From positions 16,805-80,804 of the forward strand of contig NZ_JAVDDV010000013.1 in the NCBI RefSeq assembly GCF_030848565.1: a stretch of DNA of 64,000 nucleotides, in the 5' to 3' direction. The position numbers were made by a program, and so were the translations under genes. Positions within the stretch are counted from its first letter, which is position 1. Every line of letters begins with the position of its first letter. The stretch is from Natronolimnohabitans sp. A-GB9. GTDB taxonomy: Archaea; Halobacteriota; Halobacteria; Halobacteriales; Natrialbaceae. Under the pieces are notes generated by a model that saw only the letters and a program-made list of their open reading frames with translations, was not told the origin of the DNA and searched no databases. Below are positions 30,126 to 39,142 of the stretch, piece by piece.

Positions 30126-31226
30126 GTGTACCTGCTCGAACTCGGCGGCGAGGACGACGCGTTCGCGGCCCGCGAGGCGACGAGCGCCGCGACCGGCGTC
30201 CGCCGGATCGCGCCCGGAGTCGCCGTCGCAGACGCCATCGCCCCTGAACGCGTCCACGGACTCGCGTACACCCACCGCGCGAGTACGCTTCTCGGACGCA
30301 CCGACGCCGACGTCACGAGCGCGACGGCGTTGCTCGAGGCCGCCGCGATCGACCGCGAGGGGTCCGTCGCCGTGCGCGCGACCGACGTCCACGGCTCGAC
30401 GGGCGTCAGCACCGAGCGTGCGGAACGCGAACTCGGCTCGGTGTTAGTCGATCGTGGCTTCTCGGTCGACCTCGAGGAGCCCGACCACGTCCTCCGGGCG
30501 GTGTTCTCGGAAGGGCGACTCGAGACCGGCGGCGAACTCGAGGCCGACGCGGAGACGGGTGATCTCGTGACGGCCGCCGACGGCGAGGCGGGGCTCGCGG
30601 AACGCGTCTCAGTCTGTGCGCTTGGCTGGCTCACAGCCGAGAGCGTCCGAGATTTCGGCGACCGGGCGCCGACGGACAAACCCTTCTTCCAGCCCGGCAG
30701 CATGGACCCATTGTTGGCCCGCGCGGTCGCAAACGTCGCGGGCGCTCGGCCCGGCGCGACGATCCTCGATCCGATGTGTGGCACCGGCGGCGTGCTCGTC
30801 GAGGCCGGCCTCGTCGGCGCCGACGTGATCGGTGCCGACGCGCAAGAAAAGATGGTTCGCGGGGCCCGGAAAAATCTCGACGGCTTTCTCGAGCGCGACG
30901 AACCGTCGCCGACCGGCGTCGCTCGTGGTGAGTATCACCTCGTCCGCGGCGACGCAACTCGCCTGGCACTCGAAGACGACGCCGTCGACGGCGTTGTCTT
31001 CGACGCACCCTACGGCCGCCAGTCGAAAATCGAGACCCACCGCCTCGAGGACCTGGTCTCGGGTGCGCTCGCGGAAGCCCGACGAGTCGCCCCGCGGGCC
31101 GTCGTGGTCGCCGACCGGTCGTGGGCCGGCAAAGCACGGGACGCAGGCTGGAGCCTCGAGGCCGCCTTCGAGCGCCGGGTTCATCGGTCGCTGACGCGGT
31201 ACGTACTGGTTCTCGAGGACCAATAG
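30126..31226 (+). CDS. tRNA (guanine(10)-N2)-dimethyltransferase
   Basis: A 366-residue archaeal Trm-G10/Trm11-like enzyme. The N-terminal THUMP-type region (~55-165) precedes a SAM domain with motif I DPMCGTGGVLVEAG (~218-231) and the motif IV FDAPYGRQSK (~295), where archaeal homologues have DPPYG or close variants. It methylates the exocyclic amine of G10 in tRNA. The start is GTG (VYLLELGGEDD); GGAGG lies only one base upstream, so a leaderless message is more likely than Shine-Dalgarno use. Confidence 0.88.
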   Translation: MYLLELGGEDDAFAAREATSAATGVRRIAPGVAVADAIAPERVHGLAYTHRASTLLGRTDADVTSATALLEAAAIDREGSVAVRATDVHGSTGVSTERAERELGSVLVDRGFSVDLEEPDHVLRAVFSEGRLETGGELEADAETGDLVTAADGEAGLAERVSVCALGWLTAESVRDFGDRAPTDKPFFQPGSMDPLLARAVANVAGARPGATILDPMCGTGGVLVEAGLVGADVIGADAQEKMVRGARKNLDGFLERDEPSPTGVARGEYHLVRGDATRLALEDDAVDGVVFDAPYGRQSKIETHRLEDLVSGALAEARRVAPRAVVVADRSWAGKARDAGWSLEAAFERRVHRSLTRYVLVLEDQ

Positions 31227-31255
31227 ACGGTCATTGGCGCTTGCGCGACCGACGA

Positions 31256-31990
31256 CTACTGTGCCGGCTGTCGCTCGACGAGCGACTGCAACTCGCTTGC
31301 GACCTCCGGCGGGACGACGATCCGTCGCGGGCCAGCGACGTACTGGCCGTCGGGCTGGGCGTACTCGAGTTTCAGGATCGTCGCGTCGCCGAGCTGACGC
31401 GCTGAAACGTCCCGAATGTCCTCGAGATCGATCGCCTGATCGGGATCGTAGAGATAGATGGTCCGTTCGTCTCGATCGAAGGCCCCGATGGATCGCAGGA
31501 ACGACGAGAGAGCGAGCGCGACGAGTGCAAGCGGGATCAACAGCGCCGCCAGCCCCGTAAACGGTCCGGCACCGACTGCGAGCAGTTCCCGCTGGGAGAC
31601 GATCCGGCCAGCGACCATCAGTCCACCCATCACCGCGATCATCGCGAGCGTTCCCAACACAGCGTCCATCGCCCGCTCGAGGGCCCGACCCGACGGGGTG
31701 TCGATCGGCAGTCGACGGGTGACGGCCTCGAGCTGCCGTTCGGTGTTTCCGGAGACGGCAAGCGCAAACAGTGTCACGGCGATTGCGGCAAAGGCCGCGA
31801 TAACGACGCCGCCGGCGTCGGCCTGGGTGGCCATGTCGTACAGTCGCCAGAAGACGATGATCGTGATCGCCGCGAAGAACGTCCCCACGCCGAGCGACCA
31901 CAGGAGGCGAACGGTGCGTGACGTCGACGCGTCGCGTCGCCACTGGATCGTCTCGGAGTCGGTCGGATCCACGGGCGCGTCCTCGTCCAT
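31256..31990 (-). CDS. Membrane protein with C-terminal PH-like domain
   Basis: A 244-residue protein beginning MDEDAPVDPTDSET, five codons after a weaker ATG. Four hydrophobic helices are grouped in pairs (~29-48, ~52-75, ~105-128, ~140-165). The C-terminal ~75 residues (RTIYLYDPDQAIDLEDI ... RRIVVPPEVASELQSL) resemble the bPH/DUF-type beta domains of small membrane proteins. No catalytic residues are seen. Function unknown. It is convergent with the tRNA methyltransferase. Confidence 0.7.
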   Translation of the reverse strand: MDEDAPVDPTDSETIQWRRDASTSRTVRLLWSLGVGTFFAAITIIVFWRLYDMATQADAGGVVIAAFAAIAVTLFALAVSGNTERQLEAVTRRLPIDTPSGRALERAMDAVLGTLAMIAVMGGLMVAGRIVSQRELLAVGAGPFTGLAALLIPLALVALALSSFLRSIGAFDRDERTIYLYDPDQAIDLEDIRDVSARQLGDATILKLEYAQPDGQYVAGPRRIVVPPEVASELQSLVERQPAQ

Positions 31991-32036
31991 ACAGGAACTG
32001 GCCACCCGTCGTGTAAAGCCTGTTCGATGTCTGCTG

Positions 32037-32059
32037 ATACTGTCGGGCAGCAGTCCGTA

Positions 32060-32060
<1 letters not shown>
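32037..32060. repeat. Minimal palindromic unit, 24 bp
   Basis: ATACTGTCGGGCAGCAGTCC followed by GTAT. This looks like the two ends of the dispersed element fused without a core. It overlaps the stop codon of the PiT gene by one base. Confidence 0.7.
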
Positions 32061-33253
<1,193 letters not shown>

Positions 33254-33355
33254 TCCTGTCTAGTCCGCCTTACCGGCTACCCCTACAAGTGTGTGCCGAC
33301 CTGCGACGCGGCTCGAGCGCTAACAGCGGCCGATGGCCGATCGAATAGGCGCTCG

Positions 33356-34072
33356 TCAGTTCGTCGTCGACCTCGAGTTGTCCTCGGGCTCCGGCGGCGG
33401 CTCGACGCCCTCGATCGCTTCGGCCGCGTCGGTGTCTTTCTCGACCTCGACGTGCCAGCGGTCGATCTCGTCTTCGTACTCCGCGAGCAGGTCGGAGACG
33501 TCCTCTTTCAAGACGTCGTCGTTGACGTTGACTTCGAAGACGAACTCCTCGCCGTTGCCGCGGGTCGACTGCTGGATGTTGGCGCTGACGAGCTCGTTGT
33601 CGAAGTAGTACGGCGCGAGCTGGGTCATCACGTTCTGGTAGACCGTGTCCTCGACCCGGCGCAGCGCCTTCCGTCCGGCGGAGTCGGCGGCTCGAGCGAC
33701 GTAATCGATCGATTCGCGCCAGTTGCCGACCGCGGCCTCGGGGTCGTCCTCCTCGAGGCGCTCGTACGACTCCGAGAGCTTCTCGCCGGCGGTCTTGATG
33801 TCCTCGTCGGGCTCTTTGCCCGCCTTCTCGCCTTTGCCCTCCTCGACGCTTGCCTGGTCGGCAGTCTTCTCGCTGACGTCGGTGTCGAGGGTCTCGTGGG
33901 CCTTCGGCCGCCACTCCTCCCACTCCTCGAACGCGCGGGCAAAGCGGGCCCCGTAATCCTGGTCGGGGTCGTGGACGCCGGCGTCCCGGAGCGCACGGGT
34001 GATGCGCTCGCCGTGTTCGACGATGTCGCCCCAGTCACCGCGAACCTTGAATCCCGAGATACTCTCTTCCAT
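33356..34072 (-). CDS. Conserved acidic haloarchaeal protein (DUF5828-like)
   Basis: A 238-residue soluble, very acidic protein. The N-terminus ([19 protein letters not shown]) and the C-terminal half ([25 protein letters not shown]) are the conserved-looking parts; a Lys/Glu-rich linker (~75-110) joins them. No transmembrane segment or catalytic motif. I recognise it as a widely shared haloarchaeal family, probably DUF5828; function unknown. It is divergent from upp, 190 bp away. Confidence 0.65.
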   Translation of the reverse strand: MEESISGFKVRGDWGDIVEHGERITRALRDAGVHDPDQDYGARFARAFEEWEEWRPKAHETLDTDVSEKTADQASVEEGKGEKAGKEPDEDIKTAGEKLSESYERLEEDDPEAAVGNWRESIDYVARAADSAGRKALRRVEDTVYQNVMTQLAPYYFDNELVSANIQQSTRGNGEEFVFEVNVNDDVLKEDVSDLLAEYEDEIDRWHVEVEKDTDAAEAIEGVEPPPEPEDNSRSTTN

Positions 34073-34262
34073 TCGGTTGGCCGGGTGGTATGCGACCGAT
34101 CGGTATAAACCTCTCCGCTATCGATTGCAACGGTCGACTGGAAGACGCTCGAATCGAGCGCCGTACCCGGGTTCCGGGCTCGAGGCGAAACGGGGGTGGC
34201 GACGTCACCCACGGTGGCGGCTGATCGATACTGTGAACTATCCGGCGACGGCCACTACGAGT

Positions 34263-34940
34263 ATGCCGATCGAAGACCGGGACGATGCCTATCTCATCAC
34301 CCACGCACTGGCAAAAGACACGCTGAGCCGCCTGCGGGACGTCGAAACCGAGCAGGTCAGCTTCCGGAAAGGGCTCGTGAAACTCGGCCGCATCTGTGGC
34401 TACGAGATCATCGACGGTCGGATGGAGACGGAGTACGTCGAGATCGAGACACCCCTCGAGCAGACGATGGGCGAACGCGTCCGCGGGCTCGACGACGTCG
34501 TCATCATCAACGTCCTGCGCGCGGCGACGCCGTTCGTCGAGGGACTGCTGAAGGCCTTCCCGCGGGCCCGACAGGGCGTCATCAGCGCGAGCCGTGACGA
34601 GGAGGCCGGCCGCGAGGAGGACGGTTCGTTCCCGATCACGGTCGACTACGTCAAACTCCCCGAGATCCACGAGGAAGACACCGTAATCATCGCCGATCCG
34701 ATGCTCGCGACCGGGAGTACGATGTGTACTGTCCTCGATCACGTCGTCGAGAACTCACCGGAGCCGGAGAACCTGATCGTTCTCTCGGCGGTCTCTGCAC
34801 CCGAAGGGCTGCTCCGCGTCGACGAGTCCTGTCCACAGGCCGACCTGCTGACGGTCTCGATCGACGACCGCCTCGACGACGATGGCTTCATCGTCCCGGG
34901 ACTCGGCGACGCCGGCGACCGGGCGTTCCGGACGACCTGA
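34263..34940 (+). CDS. upp: Uracil phosphoribosyltransferase
   Basis: A 225-residue enzyme converting uracil and PRPP to UMP (pyrimidine salvage). The PRPP loop is [13 protein letters not shown] (~139-151), and the uracil-binding end is [14 protein letters not shown]. The start [17 protein letters not shown] matches the family; the 88 upstream codons in the same frame are not protein-like. Confidence 0.95.
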   Translation: MPIEDRDDAYLITHALAKDTLSRLRDVETEQVSFRKGLVKLGRICGYEIIDGRMETEYVEIETPLEQTMGERVRGLDDVVIINVLRAATPFVEGLLKAFPRARQGVISASRDEEAGREEDGSFPITVDYVKLPEIHEEDTVIIADPMLATGSTMCTVLDHVVENSPEPENLIVLSAVSAPEGLLRVDESCPQADLLTVSIDDRLDDDGFIVPGLGDAGDRAFRTT

Positions 34941-35096
34941 TAGGAGTCGCCGTCGCTTTTCTGGCGCTCGGCCATGCGTCTCGGTAGCACGGACTGTCGA
35001 ATCGTCGATCCCATCGAATAGCTCCCTCGAGATGACCGTTCTCGCTCGATGGTCCCGCTTTCGGAGTGGATCTGTCCGGAGTCGAGGCGGATCGTC

Positions 35097-35294
35097 CTAC
35101 TCACTGCAGGTGTCGATTCCGAACACCGCATTGAGTGGACAGCGCTGGATGATCGCCGTCGCGAAAATATCGCTGCCGGCGACGAACGCGAGCGTGCCGA
35201 CAGTTCGGTCCCGGTTGCGGTAGCCAAACAGCAGCAGGGCGATCCCGAGGACGACACGCAGTATCCGGTCGAATCCGCCGACGTTTCTGTCCAT
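35097..35294 (-). CDS. Small DUF2892/YgaP-like membrane protein
   Basis: A 65-residue protein starting MDRNVGGFDRILRVVLG, a typical DUF2892 opening. It has two short hydrophobic segments and the closing CPLNAVFGIDTC, where the Cys pair is common in the family. The role is unknown; some members are fused to rhodanese domains. A possible upstream ATG at 35357 lies in a partial palindromic element end and is rejected. Confidence 0.8.
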   Translation of the reverse strand: MDRNVGGFDRILRVVLGIALLLFGYRNRDRTVGTLAFVAGSDIFATAIIQRCPLNAVFGIDTCSE

Positions 35295-35353
35295 ATGTGG
35301 TTGGACGGGCGTCGTTTCCGTAGGCGTTTCCCTGCCCATACTGTCCGGCAGCA

Positions 35354-37462
35354 TCACTCCGTCTGGCCGTCGCCCGAAGGACCGCCGTGATCGTCCGAGT
35401 CGCCGTCCCCACTCGAGAGCCCCGCATCGGGAGCGCGCTCGAGTGCTGGCGGCACCTCGTGGTGGTCGGAGTAGCCGTCGAACCAGCGGACGATGCGCTC
35501 GATACGGTCGACGACGTGGGCCGGCTCACCCGATCTGGAGAGTTCGTGTCCTTCCCGCGGGTAGCGGACGAGGCGACTGTCGACACGGTGTTTCTGCAGG
35601 CCGCGGTAGAACAGTTCGGCGGTGTTGGCAGGCGTTCGGTAATCCCGGTCGGCGTGCAGTACGAGCGTCGGCGTGTCGACGTTCTCGACGTGAGCTACAG
35701 GCGAGTGCTCCTGGAGGCGGTCGGGCTCCTCCCAGGGTGTCGTCCCGTAGTCACCCTCGAGAAGTTTGAACGCGTCCGTCGAGCCGTAGAAGCCGGTGAA
35801 GTCGTAGAGCCCCCGTTGTGCGACGGCCGCCTCGAACCGATCCGTCTGTGTGACCGCCCACGCCGCCATGTAGCCGCCGAAGCTGCCACCGGTGACGAAG
35901 ACCTCCTCGGAATCGACGAACTCGCGTTCGCAGGCGGTTTCGACGCCGGCGAGAACGTCGGTCAACGTGGCCGGCCCCCAGTCGCGTTCGATGGCCATCG
36001 CGTGGTCCTCGCCGTAGCCCGTCGACCCCCGCGGATTGCACCAGAAGACGACGTACCCTCGCGCGGCGAGCGTCTGGAACTCGTGCCACATCGTCCCCGC
36101 GGTCGTCCAGTGGGCGTGTGGCCCACCGTGGATCTCGACGACGAGCGGATACGTTTCGCCCGGCGAGGCGTCGGCGTCGAACGCGGGTGGCGTGAGGAGC
36201 CAGCCCTGGATCGACTCACCGTCGCTTTCGAACCACACTTCCTCGGGCTGGCGAACCGGTCGATCGGCCAGATACGCGTCGTTGACTCGCGTCAGTCGAT
36301 GGGGCTCGTTGCCGCCGCGGGTCGTGACGAAGACGTCGCCAGGGTGGTCCCACTCGCTGTAGGCGTAGGCGACGGCGTTCTCGCCGACCGAGAAGTCGGT
36401 GATGTCGACGCCATCACCGTAGACCATCGTCGGCTCGGCGCTTCCGTCGCCCGGCACCGACCAGCAGACGCGTGCGCCCTCGTCGGGTGTCGTGAAGTAG
36501 ATCGTCTCGTCGTCGGGTGCCCACTCGAACCCACAGCGGTGGCCGATCGTGCGATCGAGTGACTCGGTCGGCGTCCACTCGTCGCCGCTCTCGCGGTCGT
36601 GGACGCGAATCTGAGTCCCACGCATCGACGCTCGGTCCTCGGGCGTGTACTCGAAGGCGATGCGGCCGTCCGTCGTCGCATCGATCGATCCCGACTCGAG
36701 CCAGCCCGCCGTCTCCGTAACCACCGTAGCGGTATCCGACTCGAGGTCGTGTTCGTACAGCTCGTACGTCAGCGAGTCGTCGGGGACGTCGCCGGTCTTC
36801 GTGGCGTAGTAGACCGTCCCGCTGTCGCCCCACGTGGGTGCGACGTAGTCCGCGTCGCCATCGGTCAGTCGGCGCAGATGATCGACGTCGTCGGGGTCGG
36901 TCACGTCGGCCTCGAGTGCGTCCGCGACCGAAAGAACGTAGACGTGCCGTCGATCGCCGTCGAAGTACGCCCCATCGCTCCGGTAGAGCAGGCGATCGAT
37001 CACGCGAGGATCCGGATCGTCGCGTTCCGTGTCGGGATCGACTGCGTAATCACGGCTTTCCTCGCGGTCGGCCGCACGTACCTGCTGGGTAACACACAGT
37101 TTCGAGCCGTCGGGGCTCCACTCGAGGTCGTCGACACCACCGACGACCGACGTGAGTCGTCGCGCCTCGCCACCGTCGGTGGGGACGAGCCAGAGCTGTT
37201 TGCGCTCGCCTTCCCCGCGGGTGCTGACGAACGCGAGCCAGTCGCCATCGGGGCTCCACCGGGGCTGTTCGTCGACGCCGTCGCTTGTGGTGAACTGTAC
37301 GGGCTCGTCGCCACCGACGGGAACGACGAACACCGACGCCGTGTCCGATTCCTCGTCGTCAGCAGTCCGCACTACGAACGCGACGCGCTCGTCGTCCGGC
37401 GAGAGTCGCGGCTCCGAAACGAACCGGAGCTCGTCGTAATCGGCCGCGCTGATTTCGTTCAT
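35354..37462 (-). CDS. S9-family (prolyl oligopeptidase-like) serine peptidase
   Basis: A 702-residue cytosolic peptidase. The N-terminal ~430 residues form a WD40-like beta propeller with several PRWSPDGDWLAFVS-type blades. The C-terminal alpha/beta hydrolase has the nucleophile motif TGGSFGGYMAAW (~530), the aspartate in VLHADRDYRTP, and the histidine in YPREGHELSRSG. This is the acylaminoacyl-peptidase/DPP-like pattern, cutting short peptides. The C-terminus ends in an acidic, Gly/Ser tail of ~30 residues. Confidence 0.93.
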   Translation of the reverse strand: MNEISAADYDELRFVSEPRLSPDDERVAFVVRTADDEESDTASVFVVPVGGDEPVQFTTSDGVDEQPRWSPDGDWLAFVSTRGEGERKQLWLVPTDGGEARRLTSVVGGVDDLEWSPDGSKLCVTQQVRAADREESRDYAVDPDTERDDPDPRVIDRLLYRSDGAYFDGDRRHVYVLSVADALEADVTDPDDVDHLRRLTDGDADYVAPTWGDSGTVYYATKTGDVPDDSLTYELYEHDLESDTATVVTETAGWLESGSIDATTDGRIAFEYTPEDRASMRGTQIRVHDRESGDEWTPTESLDRTIGHRCGFEWAPDDETIYFTTPDEGARVCWSVPGDGSAEPTMVYGDGVDITDFSVGENAVAYAYSEWDHPGDVFVTTRGGNEPHRLTRVNDAYLADRPVRQPEEVWFESDGESIQGWLLTPPAFDADASPGETYPLVVEIHGGPHAHWTTAGTMWHEFQTLAARGYVVFWCNPRGSTGYGEDHAMAIERDWGPATLTDVLAGVETACEREFVDSEEVFVTGGSFGGYMAAWAVTQTDRFEAAVAQRGLYDFTGFYGSTDAFKLLEGDYGTTPWEEPDRLQEHSPVAHVENVDTPTLVLHADRDYRTPANTAELFYRGLQKHRVDSRLVRYPREGHELSRSGEPAHVVDRIERIVRWFDGYSDHHEVPPALERAPDAGLSSGDGDSDDHGGPSGDGQTE

Positions 37463-37624
37463 GTGATGTGAGCCGTGTCAACACCCGAAAGGGTTTTGCT
37501 TCGACCGGCACGTCGTCCATCGATTTTAATTCGAATAATAGTACATTACTTGAAATCAGTGACTTGTTGACAAGCGTAACGGATATCGAAGCAGCTATTA
37601 ACATACTGTGGGTAAAAGGCGGGT

Positions 37625-38575
37625 ATGGTTGGACATATCAATAGGCGGAATTTCATCGCACTGAGCGGCGCCGCTGGGGTCGCCGGCCTGGCCGGCTGCC
37701 TCGGTGGAGACGGTGATGAAAGCAACCTCTCGTGGCACGCCGGCGGCCAGGGCGGAACCTACTACCCCCTGTCCAGTGACTTCAAGACGATCGTCGACGG
37801 GGAGACGGAGTACACGCTGCAGGTGCAGTCGACTGGAGCGAGCCTCGAGAACGTCGGCAATCTCTTCCGGGAGGAAGCCGACTTCGCGCTGATCCAAAAC
37901 GACGTCGCTCACTTCGCGTACACCGGTGTCGGGATCGACGAACTCGGAGACGAAGAAATGACGAACCTCCGTGGGGTCGCGTCGCTGTACCCGGAGACGA
38001 TCCACGTCATCACCCAGGCCGGTTCGGGGATCGAGACCGTCGAAGACCTCGAGGGACAGACGGTCGTCACCGGTGCTCCCGGCAGCGGAACGCAACTCAA
38101 CGCCCTCCAGATCCTCGAGACGGCGGGTATCGAAGAAGACGACTTCGACGAACAGAACGCGGACTTCGATACGGCAGCCGACCAGATCCAGGACGGCGAC
38201 GCCGACGCCGCGTTCGTCGTCGCTGGTTGGCCAGCCGGCTCGGTCGAGAACCTCGCGACGAACACCGACATCTCGCTGGTCGAGATCGCTGGCGACACGC
38301 GTGAGGACGTCATGGACGACGCCGAGTGGTTCGCCGAGGACACGGTTCCCGCCGACACCTACGACGGCGTCGAGAGCGACGTGGAAACGGTGTCGGTTCA
38401 GGCAATGATCGCCACCCACGAGGGCGTCGACGAAGCCGTCGTCGAGGCAGTGACCGAGGCGATCTTCGAGAACCTCGACGACGTCTCCCAGAAAGAGGAG
38501 TTCATCGACGTCGACTCCGCACAGGACGGGATGCCGATCGACCTCCACCCCGGTGCCGAGGCGTATCTCGACTAA
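37625..38575 (+). CDS. TAXI-type TRAP solute-binding lipoprotein
   Basis: A 316-residue substrate-binding protein of a TRAP transporter. A Tat signal (INRRNFIALSGAAGVAGLAGC) includes the twin Arg and a lipobox Cys at about residue 26. The mature domain starts WHAGGQGGTYYPL, the TAXI opening, and continues with ADFALIQNDVAHFAY. TAXI proteins bind dicarboxylates or amino acids; here the ligand is unknown. It is first in an operon with the DUF1850 and fused permease genes. The AT-rich 162-bp upstream region is the likely promoter. Confidence 0.92.
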   Translation: MVGHINRRNFIALSGAAGVAGLAGCLGGDGDESNLSWHAGGQGGTYYPLSSDFKTIVDGETEYTLQVQSTGASLENVGNLFREEADFALIQNDVAHFAYTGVGIDELGDEEMTNLRGVASLYPETIHVITQAGSGIETVEDLEGQTVVTGAPGSGTQLNALQILETAGIEEDDFDEQNADFDTAADQIQDGDADAAFVVAGWPAGSVENLATNTDISLVEIAGDTREDVMDDAEWFAEDTVPADTYDGVESDVETVSVQAMIATHEGVDEAVVEAVTEAIFENLDDVSQKEEFIDVDSAQDGMPIDLHPGAEAYLD

Positions 38576-38608
38576 CCTTCGGCTCGGGACAGCCGACTGA
38601 CTCCGATC

Positions 38609-39133
38609 GTGCATCGACCGCTTCACCGGTACGTCGTCGTTATCGTTCTCGTCGCACTGGTAGCGACGGCAGTCGCGATCCCCGTCGTGCAGGGAGAGCG
38701 GACGCTCGTCGTCGCCGACGCCGACACCGGTGAGCGGCTACTCGAGGAGCCGGTCGACGACGGCACGGACGTCACCCTCTCGTATACACACAGCGTCGAA
38801 CGGACGCCGGTCGAGGACGTCTACGTCGTCGACGGGACGACACTTCGGATGGAACGGATGGTGTTTCACTCCCACGGTGCCGGGTTACCCACCGACGACC
38901 GCATCGAGCGGACCGACGAGGGGTTCGTCTATCCGGTAAACGACACCTACGAGGAGGTAATCGTCGCACCGGGTTCGATCGCCGGACACGAACTCGTCGT
39001 CGACGGCGAACGCCACGATCTGGTCGCGATGGCCGACGGATCGGTCGTCATCTCGGTCACCGAACGGCGACTGACGGATCGTCTCCCCGTCCAGTTGCAA
39101 CTCGACAGCAGTTCTTCACAACCCATTCAATGA
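38609..39133 (+). CDS. DUF1850 protein of the TAXI-TRAP operon
   Basis: A 174-residue protein with one N-terminal hydrophobic anchor/signal (~8-27), then an extracytoplasmic beta domain with LSYTHSVERTPVEDVY, the DUF1850 core. It starts with GTG. DUF1850 proteins accompany TAXI-TRAP systems and may be a small auxiliary subunit. It is 33 bp after the binding protein and 9 bp before the permease, so co-transcribed. Confidence 0.85.
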   Translation: MHRPLHRYVVVIVLVALVATAVAIPVVQGERTLVVADADTGERLLEEPVDDGTDVTLSYTHSVERTPVEDVYVVDGTTLRMERMVFHSHGAGLPTDDRIERTDEGFVYPVNDTYEEVIVAPGSIAGHELVVDGERHDLVAMADGSVVISVTERRLTDRLPVQLQLDSSSSQPIQ

Positions 39134-39142
39134 TTCCTAGTT